Shown in pieces: positions 1-8,676 of a DNA stretch of 64,000 nt (position 1 is its first letter; each line of letters starts with the position of its first letter). The stretch is from assembly GCA_038237865.1 (NCBI GenBank), contig JBBRYG010000003.1, forward strand, positions 1-64,000. The letters are read 5' to 3'. A model generated the notes under the pieces. The model had not been told where the DNA came from. It made no database searches and saw nothing but the letters and a program-made list of their open reading frames with translations. The translations under genes and the position numbers were made by a program. The DNA is from 3-1-20CM-4-69-9 sp038237865. Its GTDB lineage: Bacteria; Actinomycetota; Thermoleophilia; Gaiellales; Gaiellaceae.

Positions 1-1134
1 GCGAGCACGATCACGGTCTGGGCCATGGGCGCAGAGGGCGACAAGCTCGACCAGATCGCCAAGGACTTCATGGCCAAGAACCCGAGCATCAAGGTCAACG
101 TGACTCCGGTCTCGTGGGACGTCGCCCACGACAAGATCATCACGTCGATCGCCGGCCAAAAGACCCCGGACGTCAGCCTCATCGGGACGACGTGGATGGC
201 CGAGTTCTCCCAGACGGGTGCGCTCGACAAGGCGCCAAGCTCAATCAGCAAGGGCGCGTACTTCCCCGGCGCGTGGACGAACGTCGTCGTCAAAGGCAGC
301 GCCTACGGCGTGCCCTGGTACGTCGAGACGCGTGTCCTGTACTACCGAACGGACATCGCCAAGAAGGCCGGCATCAAGCACGCGCCGCAGACATGGACCG
401 ACCTGAAGGCTATGGCGAAGGCGATGAAGGGTAAGGGCGGCGCGAAGTACGGGATCGCCCTCGCCCCGAACAACTGGCAGGAGCTGCTGCCGTTCATCTG
501 GCAGGGCGGCGGCCAGGTCGCCGACTCGAAGGGCCACTTCAAGCTCGACAGCAAGAGCACCGTCGACGCGCTGAGCTTCGAGAAGTGGTTCTTCGACAAG
601 GGCCTGACCGCGAAGAGCGTGCCGCAGGGGTTCGACGTCACCCAGGGCTTCATCACCGGCACGCACCCGATGTTCTTCAGCGGCCCGTGGCACCTGGCAC
701 TGATCAAGGATCAGGGCGGCGCGAAGCTGAAGGGCAAGTGGGCGATCGCGATGATGCCGAAGAAGGTCACCCGCACGTCCTTCCTCGGCGGCGGCGATCT
801 CGTCGTCTTCAAGAACTCGAAGAACAAGGACGCCGCCTGGAAGTTCGTCAAGTACCTCTCGCAGCCGGCCGTCCAGGCGAAGTGGTTTACCGTCGTCGGC
901 GACCTGCCGGCGGTGCGGAGCGGCTGGAGCACGGGGAAGCTCGCGAGCGACCCGTACCTCGCCGTCTTCAAGAAGCAGCTCGGCGACGCGAAGCCGCCGC
1001 CCGTGCTCCCGAAGTGGGAGGAAGTGGCGAGCCAGGCGATCAACACCGAGATGGAGAAGGTGCTGACCGGCCGCGAGTCGCCGCAGCAGGGCGCAAAGCA
1101 GATGCAGAAGAAAGCCAAGTCGATCTCCGGGTAG
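1..1134 (+). CDS. ABC sugar importer, extracellular solute-binding protein (5' truncated)
   Basis: The reading frame is already open at base 1, so the signal peptide lies outside the window. The visible part begins ASTITVWAMGAEGDKL, the usual mature start of family 1 sugar-binding proteins, and runs through TPDVSLIGTTWMAEF and the late motif ESPQQGAKQMQKKA. It would capture a sugar or oligosaccharide outside the membrane and deliver it to the two permeases that follow. Its stop codon (1132-1134) directly abuts the ATG of the first permease, so the genes are one operon. The downstream GH39 enzyme suggests a plant-type oligosaccharide as ligand, but that is inference. Family call is confident; substrate is not known. 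Confidence 0.93.
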   Translation, partial: ASTITVWAMGAEGDKLDQIAKDFMAKNPSIKVNVTPVSWDVAHDKIITSIAGQKTPDVSLIGTTWMAEFSQTGALDKAPSSISKGAYFPGAWTNVVVKGSAYGVPWYVETRVLYYRTDIAKKAGIKHAPQTWTDLKAMAKAMKGKGGAKYGIALAPNNWQELLPFIWQGGGQVADSKGHFKLDSKSTVDALSFEKWFFDKGLTAKSVPQGFDVTQGFITGTHPMFFSGPWHLALIKDQGGAKLKGKWAIAMMPKKVTRTSFLGGGDLVVFKNSKNKDAAWKFVKYLSQPAVQAKWFTVVGDLPAVRSGWSTGKLASDPYLAVFKKQLGDAKPPPVLPKWEEVASQAINTEMEKVLTGRESPQQGAKQMQKKAKSISG

Positions 1135-2073
1135 ATGGCGACCTCGGCGGCATCGGCGGGCGCGCGAAGGCCTACGCCTCGCGCGCCCGCGCTCCGCGCG
1201 TTGCGGGCCGCGCTGACTGGATGGGCCTTCTCCGCCCCCTTCGTCCTGATCTTCGCGGTCTTCCTCGCGCTCCCGATCCTGGCCTCGCTCGTCCTGAGCT
1301 TCACGAGCTTCGGCCTCGCGGACCTGCAGAAGCCGTTCGGCGCCCAATTCGTGGGGCTCGACAACTACTCGACGCTGATCCACGACGAGGAGTTCCGGAC
1401 GACTGTCTGGAACACCGTCGTCTACGTCGCCCTCGGCGTCCCGCTCACGATCATCGTCGGCCTCGCCGTCGCCGTCGGACTGAACCACGCGGCGCTTCGC
1501 CTCAAGGGCCTCTTCCGCGCCGCGTACTACCTGCCGGTCGTCACGAGCATCGTCGCGCTCGCGGTGATCTGGCGCTTCGTCTACAACCCGGAGGTCGGGG
1601 TGCTCAACGTGCTGCTCGGCCAGCTCGGGATCAGCGGGCCGAACTGGCTCGGCGACACCGCCTGGGCGAAGCTGTCGATCCTGGCCGTGATCGTCTGGCG
1701 CAACTTCGGGATGGACGCGGTCATCTTCCTCGCCGCGCTCCAGGGAGTGAGCGCGGTGCTCTACGAGGCCGCGCGCATCGACGGCGCGACCTCCTGGCAG
1801 ATCTTCCGCAAGATCACGGTGCCGCTGCTGCGCCCCGCGATCCTCTTCCTGACCGTGATCACGACCGTCGGGTACCTCCAGGTCTTCGAGGAGCCGTTCG
1901 TGATGACGAAGGGCGGGCCGCTGAACTCCACCGAAAGCGTCTCGATGCTCGTCTACAAGCAAGGCTTCAACTTCTTCCACCTCGGCTATGCGAGCGCGGT
2001 CGCCTACACGCTCTTCCTGGCGATCGTGGTCCTCGCGGTGATCCAGTTCCGGCTCCTGAGGCCGCAGACATGA
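1135..2073 (+). CDS. ABC sugar permease, MalF/UgpA type
   Basis: A 312-residue inner-membrane permease of the carbohydrate uptake family. Hydrophobic helices begin at about residue 28 (GWAFSAPFVLIFAVFLALPI), and the cytoplasmic EAA loop that contacts the ATPase is visible as EAARIDGATSWQIFRKITVP near residue 215. It pairs with the next permease, whose ATG overlaps its stop (ATGA at 2070-2073), to form the channel for the upstream binding protein. Length and order (binding protein, F-type, G-type) are standard. The dedicated ATPase for this importer is only present as a wreck after the GH39 gene. Confidence 0.95.
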   Translation: MATSAASAGARRPTPRAPALRALRAALTGWAFSAPFVLIFAVFLALPILASLVLSFTSFGLADLQKPFGAQFVGLDNYSTLIHDEEFRTTVWNTVVYVALGVPLTIIVGLAVAVGLNHAALRLKGLFRAAYYLPVVTSIVALAVIWRFVYNPEVGVLNVLLGQLGISGPNWLGDTAWAKLSILAVIVWRNFGMDAVIFLAALQGVSAVLYEAARIDGATSWQIFRKITVPLLRPAILFLTVITTVGYLQVFEEPFVMTKGGPLNSTESVSMLVYKQGFNFFHLGYASAVAYTLFLAIVVLAVIQFRLLRPQT

Positions 2074-2963
2074 CAACGATCGGCGCTGCCCGAGAGACGC
2101 CCCTCGCCGTGCCGATCGGCCGCATGCCCGCGGGCCGCGGCGCGCTGCGCCGCACCTGGTGGCTCTATCTCCTGCTCCTGCTCGGGCTCGGGCTCGTCGC
2201 AGGGCCGTTCCTCTGGATGGTGCTCGGCTCGGTGAAGCCGCAGGGCGAGCTGATCCGCATCCCGCCGACCTGGCTGCCCCACGTCTGGACGACCGACAAC
2301 TACAGCCGGCTCTTCCAGAAGCTCGACTTCCCGCGCTACTTCTTCAACTCGATCCTGATCGCGGGCTCGGTCGTGTTCGCGAACCTGCTCTTCTGCTCGA
2401 TGACCGGCTACGCGCTCGCGAAGCTGCGCTTCGCCGGCCGGAACCTGGTCTTCCTGCTCGTCCTGGCGACGCTGATGGTTCCGGGCTCGGTGACGATCAT
2501 CCCGCTCTTCGTGCTGATGAGCAAGGTCGGGCTCGTCAACTCGTACTGGGCGGTGATCCTCCCCTTCGCCGCCGGGCCGTTCGGCGTCTTCATGATGCGC
2601 CAGTTCATCTTCGGGATCCCCGACGACCTGATCGAGGCCGCGCGCATCGACGGGGCGCGCGAGTTCACGATCTTCTGGCGCGTCGTGCTGCCGCTGATCT
2701 GGCCGGCGCTCGGAGCGCTCGCGATCATCACCTTCCTCGCCGCGTGGAACAACTTCCTCTGGCCGCTGATCGTGCTCACCGACGAGCACATGTACACGCT
2801 GCCGGTCGCGCTCGGCACGTTCGCGATCGGCCAGCACCAGGCCGACTACGGGCTCCTCCTCGCCGGAGCGGTGGTGCTCGTGGCGCCGATCATCGTCCTC
2901 TTCCTGCTCCTGCAGCGCCACTTCACTCAGAGCGTGGCCACGACAGGGCTGGCCGGACAGTAA
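2070..2963 (+). CDS. ABC sugar permease, MalG/UgpE type
   Basis: The 297-residue product starts MTTIGAARETPLAVPIGRM; the ATG overlaps the previous stop by four bases, which fixes the start. The first membrane segment is at about residues 30-52, followed by the periplasmic stretch GSVKPQGELIRIPPTWLP, and the EAA loop reads EAARIDGAREFTIFWRVVLP. It is the second half of the transmembrane pore. The C-terminus (LLLQRHFTQSVATTGLAGQ) is the usual ending of this subfamily. Same operon as the binding protein; 24 bases separate it from the next gene. Confidence 0.95.
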   Translation: MTTIGAARETPLAVPIGRMPAGRGALRRTWWLYLLLLLGLGLVAGPFLWMVLGSVKPQGELIRIPPTWLPHVWTTDNYSRLFQKLDFPRYFFNSILIAGSVVFANLLFCSMTGYALAKLRFAGRNLVFLLVLATLMVPGSVTIIPLFVLMSKVGLVNSYWAVILPFAAGPFGVFMMRQFIFGIPDDLIEAARIDGAREFTIFWRVVLPLIWPALGALAIITFLAAWNNFLWPLIVLTDEHMYTLPVALGTFAIGQHQADYGLLLAGAVVLVAPIIVLFLLLQRHFTQSVATTGLAGQ

Positions 2964-2987
2964 CTTCAACGAAACGGGGGGTCTCCG

Positions 2988-4511
2988 ATGGCACGACCCA
3001 AACTTCTCTCGTTCCTCCTGGTGGCGGTAGCGCTCGCTGCGGCCGCCCCGGCCGCGAGCGTCCAGGCGCAGCGGCGATCGCCGCTCGAGGGCTATGCGAC
3101 GCACACCTGGCAGTCGTTCAAGCTGATGCTCTACCCGCAGACGGGCCTCCCGGCCGACAACGTCAGCGCCGACGGCGTGAGGGCGCGCTACACCTCGCCC
3201 ACCAACATCGCCGGCTACGTCTGGGCGACCCTCGCAGCGCGCGACCTGCAGATCATCAAGCCCGACGAGGCGCGGCAGCGAATCGCGATCACGCTGCGGA
3301 CGCTATCGCGGATGGAGCGCTCGCACGGTCAGTTCTACAACTGGTACGACCCCGCGACCGGCGAGCGCCTGACAACCTGGCCGGTGGACGGGAGCAACGT
3401 GTACCCGTTCCTCTCCACCGTCGACAACGGCTGGCTGGGGACGGCGCTGATCATGGTCGGGAACGCCGTGCCGCAGCTCCGCGACGAGGCCTCGGCGCTG
3501 CTCCGGCCGATGGACTTCTCCTTCTACTACGACCCGGCGGAGGGACAGATGCGCGGCGGCTACTGGACCCGGGTGCCGCCAAACACGGTCTACGCCCCGA
3601 CCGCCGACTTCCGCGGGGCGTGCCCGAACTCGGGCACCGGCACCGTCGTCTCCGGCTGGACCTGCCACCACTACGGAACGCTGAACACCGAGCCCCGGAT
3701 CACCAGCTATCTCGGGATCGGGCTCGGCCAGGTGCCGGCCTCGCACTATTACCGGATGTTCCGCACCTTCCCCGACACCTGCGACTGGAACTGGCAGGAG
3801 ATGCAGCCGCACGGCGTTCATCGCACCTACCAGGGCATCGACGTCTTCGAGGGCCACTACACGTACCGCGGTCTGAACATCGTCCCGAGCTGGGGCGGCA
3901 GCATGTTCGAGGCGCTGATGGTGCCGCTCTTCGTGCCCGAGGAGCAGTGGGCGCCGAAGAGCTGGGGCATCAACCACCCGCTCTACGTGCGGGCGCAGAT
4001 CGAGCACGGGCTCCAGGAGGCCGCGTACGGCTACTGGGGCTTCTCCCCCTCCGACGATCCGGCCGGCGGCTACCGTGAGTACGGCGTCGACCCGATCGGG
4101 ATGAACCCGGACGGCTACACCTCCGACGAGGAGCGGACGACGGCCGACTACGGCTTCGACGCCTGCCGCCCGGCGCAGCCGCAGCGGCCGTTCGGGCAGG
4201 GCGTCGTGACGCCGCACGCGTCGTTCCTCGCGCTCGACTTCGCCCGGGACTCGGCGCTCGCCAACCTCGCCAAGCTGAAGGCGAACTTCCCGCAGGCCTA
4301 CGGCTCGGGCGGGTTCTTCGACTCGGTGAACGTGAAGACGGGGCAGGTGGCGCGCTTCTACCTCGCGCTCGACCAGGGGATGATCATGGTCGCGATCGCG
4401 AACGAGCTCCGGAAAGACCGCGAGCAGTCGTACTTCACGCGCGGGGACCTCGGGACGGCGATCAGGCAGACGATCGCGCCCGAGCAGTTCACGGCCGGGA
4501 CGGATGGCTGA
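2988..4511 (+). CDS. Secreted DUF3131-like protein, possible glycoside-active enzyme
   Basis: A 507-residue protein with a clear signal peptide (MARPKLLSFLLVAVALAAAA, cleavage probably after VQA around residue 27). The segments SPTNIAGYVWATLAARDLQI and GQFYNWYDPATG resemble the DUF3131/glucoamylase-like all-helical fold seen in enzymes acting on glucans; catalytic residues cannot be assigned by eye. GGGG at 2977-2980, seven bases before the ATG, is a ribosome-binding candidate. The neighbourhood (sugar importer upstream, GH39 downstream and overlapping by eight bases) supports a role in extracellular carbohydrate processing. Family placement is from memory of similar sequences and remains moderate. 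Confidence 0.7.
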   Translation: MARPKLLSFLLVAVALAAAAPAASVQAQRRSPLEGYATHTWQSFKLMLYPQTGLPADNVSADGVRARYTSPTNIAGYVWATLAARDLQIIKPDEARQRIAITLRTLSRMERSHGQFYNWYDPATGERLTTWPVDGSNVYPFLSTVDNGWLGTALIMVGNAVPQLRDEASALLRPMDFSFYYDPAEGQMRGGYWTRVPPNTVYAPTADFRGACPNSGTGTVVSGWTCHHYGTLNTEPRITSYLGIGLGQVPASHYYRMFRTFPDTCDWNWQEMQPHGVHRTYQGIDVFEGHYTYRGLNIVPSWGGSMFEALMVPLFVPEEQWAPKSWGINHPLYVRAQIEHGLQEAAYGYWGFSPSDDPAGGYREYGVDPIGMNPDGYTSDEERTTADYGFDACRPAQPQRPFGQGVVTPHASFLALDFARDSALANLAKLKANFPQAYGSGGFFDSVNVKTGQVARFYLALDQGMIMVAIANELRKDREQSYFTRGDLGTAIRQTIAPEQFTAGTDG

Positions 4512-6312
4512 CGCTTGGGCTTTCTCGGAGCGGCGGGTCGACAACGAGGCGCGTCCGGCCGGCCTGTCGGAGGGCGAGCTCCCGCCGCCGGCCGGGCTAC
4601 GCGCCGAGGCCGGCGCCGGCCAGGTCACCCTGCGCTGGGAGCCCGTCCGAGGAGCGATCGGTTACCTCGTCCAGCGGGCGGAATCGCCGGAGGCGCCGTT
4701 CGAGACCGTCGACCACGGCGGCCGCGACGTCCTCGCCGTCCCCGGCCCGGTCTACTGCGACACGACCGGCCGCCCGGACACGACCTCCTGGTACGCCGTC
4801 GCCTCGATCGCGGCCGCCGAGGCGGAGCCGGACGAGCGCTCGGATCCGGTCGAGGCGACGCCGGATGACGGGCCGGCGGCGCCGCTCGACCTCGTCGTTC
4901 GCGCCGACCGGCCTGCCGACCTGCTCGAGCCGGTCTGGCGGATGGTGGGCTCGGAGCATGTCTCGCAGCTCTTCTATGAGAGGATCGGCTCGGACTTCGA
5001 GCATGCGCTCGTGCGCGCGCGCGAGGAGCTCGGGGCGAAGAGGGTGCGGGCGCATGCGATCCTCCACGACGAGCTGCGCGTCTACCGCGACGGTCCACAG
5101 TACGACTTCTCGGGGATCGACCGCGCCTACGACCGGCTGCTCGAGCTCGGCCTTCGCCCGGTGGTCGAGCTCTCGTTCATGCCACGCGACCTCGCGTCCG
5201 ATCCCACGGAGACGGTCTTCGCGTACGGCGGGATCATCTCCCCGCCCCGCGACTGGGACGCGTGGGCCGAGCTCTGCCGCCGGCTGGCCGAGCACCTCGT
5301 CGAGCGCTACGGCTTCGACGAGGTCGCAGACTGGGGCTTCGAGGTCTGGAACGAGCCCGACCTGAACGTCTTCTGGAGCGGCACGCAGGCCGAGTACTTC
5401 CGGCTCTACGAGGTGACCGCGCGGGCGATCAAGGCTGTCGATCCGCGCCTGCTCGTGGGCGGCCCTGCCACCGCCGCGGCCCACTGGATTGCCGACTTCC
5501 TCGACTTCGTCGTTCGCGCGGGAGCGCCGCTCGACTTTCTCTCGACCCACACCTACGGCAACCTGCCGCTCGACGTGGGCCAGGCGCTCGCGGCGCGCGG
5601 GCTCGAGCACGTCGAGGTCTGGTGGACGGAGTGGGGCGTGACCCCGACGCACTTCGACCCTATCTCGGACTCGGCGTTCGCGGCGGCCTTCGTCCTGCAC
5701 GGGATGAAGAGCGCCCAGGGCCGGGCGCAGGCGCTCGCCTACTGGGTCGTCAGCGACCACTTCGAGGAGCTCGGCCGGCCGCCGCGCCTGCTCCACGGCG
5801 GCTTCGGACTCATGACCGTCGGCGGCCTCCGCAAGCCGCGCTGGTGGGCGCTGGCGCTTGCCGAGTCGCTGGGCCCGCAGCTCGTCGAGCACGAGCTGAC
5901 CGGAGACGGGGCGGGTTCGCTCGTCGACGCGTGGGCGACACGCGACGAGAACGGGACGGTGCGGGTCCTGGTCTGGAACGGCACGCTCGACCAGTCGAAG
6001 GAGCCCGGCGACGGGCGCCTCGACCGGAAGCTCCGCATCCGGGTCGAAGGCCTCGAGGGCTCACACGATTGGGAGCTCGCCCGCGTCGACCACGAGCACT
6101 CGAACATCGGCCGGCACTGGCATGCCGAGCACGACTGGCCGACAGACGAGGAGTGGCAGGCGCTGCGCGCCGCCGACCGGCTCGACATGGAGCCGCTCGG
6201 CCGCGATCCGGCTCCGCCGCTCGAGGTGGTTCTACCGATGCCCGGGGTTGCGCGACTGCAGATCACGCCCGCTGACAACGAAGCCGCGGGACCAAGGCGG
6301 TCTCCGACCTGA
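4504..6312 (+). CDS. GH39-type glycosidase (beta-xylosidase-like) with N-terminal fibronectin III-like domain
   Basis: A 602-residue protein without an obvious signal peptide. Residues about 27-122 look like a fibronectin type III module (PPPAGLRAEAGAGQVTLRWE). A TIM-barrel follows, with the acid/base glutamate in WNEP (Glu284) and the nucleophile in VWWTEWG (Glu376), the pattern of GH39 beta-xylosidases and related exo-enzymes. It starts inside the end of the preceding gene (eight-base overlap), so translation is coupled. It probably hydrolyses the oligosaccharide brought in by the importer. The last ten residues run into the remnant of an ABC ATPase, so the natural C-terminus may have been altered by that rearrangement. 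Confidence 0.85.
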   Translation: MADAWAFSERRVDNEARPAGLSEGELPPPAGLRAEAGAGQVTLRWEPVRGAIGYLVQRAESPEAPFETVDHGGRDVLAVPGPVYCDTTGRPDTTSWYAVASIAAAEAEPDERSDPVEATPDDGPAAPLDLVVRADRPADLLEPVWRMVGSEHVSQLFYERIGSDFEHALVRAREELGAKRVRAHAILHDELRVYRDGPQYDFSGIDRAYDRLLELGLRPVVELSFMPRDLASDPTETVFAYGGIISPPRDWDAWAELCRRLAEHLVERYGFDEVADWGFEVWNEPDLNVFWSGTQAEYFRLYEVTARAIKAVDPRLLVGGPATAAAHWIADFLDFVVRAGAPLDFLSTHTYGNLPLDVGQALAARGLEHVEVWWTEWGVTPTHFDPISDSAFAAAFVLHGMKSAQGRAQALAYWVVSDHFEELGRPPRLLHGGFGLMTVGGLRKPRWWALALAESLGPQLVEHELTGDGAGSLVDAWATRDENGTVRVLVWNGTLDQSKEPGDGRLDRKLRIRVEGLEGSHDWELARVDHEHSNIGRHWHAEHDWPTDEEWQALRAADRLDMEPLGRDPAPPLEVVLPMPGVARLQITPADNEAAGPRRSPT

Positions 6313-6690
6313 ACCTCCAGATCGAGGAGGGCGAGTTCATAGTCCTCGTCGGGCCCTCCGGATGCGGCAAGACCACGGCCCTGCCCGTGAATCTCTTCGT
6401 CGGCGGCTTCATCGGCAGCCCGTCGATGAACATGCTCGAGGCGAAGCTCGAGCGGGCAAACGGAGGCCTCGTCGCGGTCGCCGGCAGCCAGCGACTTGCG
6501 CTCCGAGAGGAGACGCTGTCGGCGCGGCCGGCGCTCAAGGCCTAGATCGAGGCGGGGCCGCCCACGAGATGACGATGGTCGGCCGCTTCGGCGTCCGTTC
6601 GCGGGTCAGGGAGGACGAGACCGCCGAGGTCGCGGTCGACACCCGCGCCCTGCACTTCTTCGACCCCGAGAATGGCCTCGGGATCTTCGA
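6288..6690 (+). pseudogene. Decayed importer ATPase of the MsmK/UgpC family
   Basis: Three pieces of one family are visible. In the frame starting at 6288 the N-terminal domain reads KAVSDLNLQIEEGEFIVLVG followed by the Walker A PSGCGKTT. The frame then jumps directly to PVNLFVGGFIGSPSMNMLEA, which in intact proteins lies some 190 residues later, so the signature, Walker B and H-loop are deleted. It stops at 6543-6545. The C-terminal TOBE segment (MVGRFGVRSRVREDET, then ALHFFDPENGLGIF) continues in a different frame. The normal N-terminal start is also missing. The gene cannot make a working ATPase; the importer probably borrows one from elsewhere. Confidence 0.88.
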
Positions 6691-6940
6691 CGCCGCCTCG
6701 ACGAGAGGAGCTGCCTGCCCCCCTGACTACGGCTTTTCCGTATCGGTCGTAGATCCGCCGGTTGCTCGGCCGCGACGATGTCCTCGAGATACGATCCTCG
6801 GCTTGATTATGAGCCGCGCCGCCGAGCGCGCCGGGTTCGAGACCCGCGGGCCGGGCGCCCGCGCCGAGCGGTTCCAAGGAAACCGCCCCGGTTCCCTGTG
6901 CCGCCGAAACCGTGGCGAATCCCCGGTAAAAGCCATATAG

Positions 6941-6966
6941 AAAACCCCCACATATGCGGGGGTTTT
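6941..6966 (-). terminator. Stem-loop terminator of rnpB
   Basis: AAAACCCCC (6941-6949), an eight-base loop, then GGGGGTTTT (6958-6966). Read on the minus strand it is a G/C stem followed by four T residues, placed immediately after the rnpB 3' end. It is symmetrical enough to work in both directions. Confidence 0.85.
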
Positions 6967-6968
6967 CC

Positions 6969-7275
<307 letters not shown>

Positions 7276-7289
<14 letters not shown>

Positions 7290-7479
7290 AGTTGAAGTGT
7301 AGCTGGGTTTGCTCGTCTCCCAAGCCTCCGCGCAGGCTCGTTTCGCACTCCGGGCAGTTGATCATCCCGCCCGCGTGGAGGACGAACTCCCCGCAGACGA
7401 GGCACTCCAGGCTCACGCCGCGGAGCAGGGCCTGGAGCTCCTGCTCCAGGCTCTGGTGGAGGGGGGCGACGCCGGTCAC
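7276..7479 (-). CDS. Small zinc-ribbon protein coupled to lexA
   Basis: A 67-residue product with two CxxC knuckles (CLVCGEF at about residue 26 and CPECETSL at about residue 42), which suggests one bound zinc ion. The GTG start overlaps the lexA stop (GTGA), so it is the second gene of the lexA operon and would be co-induced in the SOS response. Its 3' end overlaps the first bases of rnpB and contains the rnpB promoter. The N-terminal half (HQSLEQELQALLRGVSL) is helical. No family name recognised; a nucleic-acid-binding role is only a guess. Confidence 0.7.
7296..7323 (-). promoter_or_regulatory. Probable rnpB promoter
   Basis: On the minus strand TTGGGA (complement of 7318-7323), a 16-base spacer and TACACT (complement of 7296-7301) sit about 8 bases before the P1 helix of rnpB. 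The promoter is embedded in the 3' part of the zinc-ribbon gene. Confidence 0.6.
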
Positions 7480-8093
7480 AGTTGCCGGACGACTCCCTTC
7501 ACCGTTCCCAGCACCTGGACGTGCCGGGGGTAGATCGGCTCCATCGAGGAGTTCTCGGGCTGGAGTCGGATGCGGCCGTCTTCGCGGTAAAACGTCTTGA
7601 CCGTCGCCTCGTCGGCAGACTCATCGTCGCCGGCGAGCGCAACGACGATCTCCCCGTTTCGCGCGTCCTGTGCCCGCTGGACGACGAGCAGGTCACCGTC
7701 CAGGATCCCGGCATCGACCATCGAGTCCCCCTTCACCCGCAGGAGGAAGTCGCCCTTCAGCGTCTCGGGGACGGCCAGGTGGTCTTCGACGTTCTCCTCC
7801 GCCAGCAGCGGTCCACCGGCGGCGATCTGACCGATGAGCGGGAGCTTTGGGAGCTCCTGGCTCGCCCGGGCGGGATCGCGCCGCTCCCGCCCCACCAGTT
7901 CGAGCGCGCGCGGCTTGGTCGGGTCACGCTTGAGCAGCCCGGCCCGCTCGAGGTTCGCGAGGTGTGCGTGGACCGTCGACGGCGACGCAAGCCCGACGGA
8001 CCCACCGATCTCACGCACCGTCGGCGGATAGCCGTGCCGGTCGACGTAGTCGACGACGAAATCCCAGATTTCCTGCTGTCGTCCAGTCAGCAT
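7476..8093 (-). CDS. lexA: LexA repressor, SOS regulator
   Basis: A 205-residue LexA. The N-terminal winged helix (MLTGRQQEIWDFVVDY, GYPPTVREIG, SPSTVHAHLANLER) is followed by the autocleavage region: Ala92-Gly93 scissile bond in AAGGP, Ser124 in KGDSM and Lys166 in TVKTFYR. It represses DNA-damage genes and self-cleaves with RecA filaments. The start at 8093 is preferred over the longer frame (8165): it has GGAGG eight bases upstream, matches the usual LexA N-terminus, and leaves the SOS box in the untranslated leader instead of inside the coding sequence. The next gene overlaps its stop. Confidence 0.95.
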   Translation of the reverse strand: MLTGRQQEIWDFVVDYVDRHGYPPTVREIGGSVGLASPSTVHAHLANLERAGLLKRDPTKPRALELVGRERRDPARASQELPKLPLIGQIAAGGPLLAEENVEDHLAVPETLKGDFLLRVKGDSMVDAGILDGDLLVVQRAQDARNGEIVVALAGDDESADEATVKTFYREDGRIRLQPENSSMEPIYPRHVQVLGTVKGVVRQL

Positions 8094-8111
8094 CTCCGCC
8101 TCCAGGGTCGG

Positions 8112-8165
8112 GTGGTCGAACATGTGTTCGACCACTAGAGTAGAGATCCTTTCGGATGACGTCAA
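8112..8165 (-). promoter_or_regulatory. lexA promoter with SOS box
   Basis: Minus strand: -35 TTGACG (complement of 8160-8165), 17-base spacer, -10 TACTCT (complement of 8137-8142). Just downstream, 8112-8135, lies a near-perfect palindrome with 11-base arms whose core is GTCGAACATGTGTTCGAC, matching the actinobacterial/Gram-positive LexA box CGAAC(N4)GTTCG. Placement over the transcription start implies direct autorepression. Confidence 0.92.
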
Positions 8166-8169
8166 TTGG

Positions 8170-8220
8170 TCGTCGAAAGTCCGGCCGCCGCTGCGCGGCG
8201 ACCATGACGACTTTCGACGA
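8170..8220. repeat. REP-like palindrome, copy A (inverted)
   Basis: Perfect 12-base arms TCGTCGAAAGTC (8170-8181) and GACTTTCGACGA (8209-8220) around a GC-rich inner palindrome. It is the reverse-oriented version of the elements at 8581, 8632 and 9000, sharing CGAA(A)GTCGTCATG ... GCGCAGCG ... GGACTT(T)CG. Confidence 0.75.
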
Positions 8221-8282
8221 ATCGCTTCGATCCCATCGGCTCGAGCGAAGTCGGGCGAAGCCCGCCTTCGCGGCGACTGCGT

Positions 8283-8504
8283 TTAGCCCGAGGGTCTGTC
8301 GCCGCGGAGTCGGCTGATCATCTGCGCCATCCGCCGCGAGCGCGAAAGGAAGAGGTAGGCCCCGACGAGTTGCGTAAGCGTGCGCTCGTCGAAGCGAGTC
8401 CGCTCCGCCGCCCACGCGGCGAGCCGTTTTCCGACCTTCGCCCGCCACCCGACGAGTCCCGCCTCACCGATCTTTCGCACATCCATCAGTCCTTCTTCTT
8501 CCAC
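8283..8504 (-). CDS. Small hypothetical protein
   Basis: A 73-residue basic, mostly helical protein (GWRAKVGKRLAAWAAERTRF, TLTQLVGAYLFLSRSRRMAQ). The first codon of the open frame is GTG at 8504, but an ATG at 8486 is preceded by GAAGGA and is an equally good start. The central hydrophobic stretch LTQLVGAYLFL is too short for a sure membrane helix. It lies between REP-like elements with no operon partner. No family recognised; reality of the gene is moderately likely from its frame and composition. Confidence 0.45.
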   Translation of the reverse strand: MEEEGLMDVRKIGEAGLVGWRAKVGKRLAAWAAERTRFDERTLTQLVGAYLFLSRSRRMAQMISRLRGDRPSG

Positions 8505-8580
8505 GTACGCCGAAAGAACAATCGCCGCGGATGCGGGCTCCGCCCGCGTCCGCAGCTACGGCCTCGTATCGGACGACGAC

Positions 8581-8627
8581 ACCACCGAAGTCGTCATGGC
8601 CCGCGCAGCGGGCCGGACTTCGGTGGT
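8581..8627. repeat. REP-like palindrome, copy B
   Basis: Arms ACCACCGAAGTC (8581-8592) and GACTTCGGTGGT (8616-8627) are perfect, enclosing a second hairpin GGCCCGC/GCGGGCC. Would fold into one long hairpin on either strand. Confidence 0.8.
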
Positions 8628-8631
8628 GAGT

Positions 8632-8668
8632 CGAAGTCGTCATGCCCCGCGAAGCGGGGCGGACTTCG
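8632..8668. repeat. REP-like palindrome, copy C
   Basis: Follows copy B after four bases: CGAAGTC (8632-8638), inner stem GCCCCGC/GCGGGGC, GGACTTCG ending 8668. Same design as copy B with the inner stem changed on both sides, so pairing is preserved. Confidence 0.78.
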
Positions 8669-8676
8669 GTCGGAAA

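Noticed and set aside
241..2076. Minus-strand 611-residue open frame and similar long antisense frames (for example 2004-3104, 3303-4628, 4597-5892)
   Set aside because: They are Arg/Glu/Asp/His-rich shadows of well-supported plus-strand genes, a usual artefact at high GC.
6820..6860. GGGTTCGAGACCC, looks like a tRNA T-arm
   Set aside because: No acceptor, D or anticodon arm can be placed around it; a single hairpin in a GC-rich gap.
6690..6940. Possible riboswitch or second ncRNA between the ATPase remnant and rnpB
   Set aside because: I compared the sequence with common riboswitch cores from memory and found no convincing match; nothing further is supported in this stretch.
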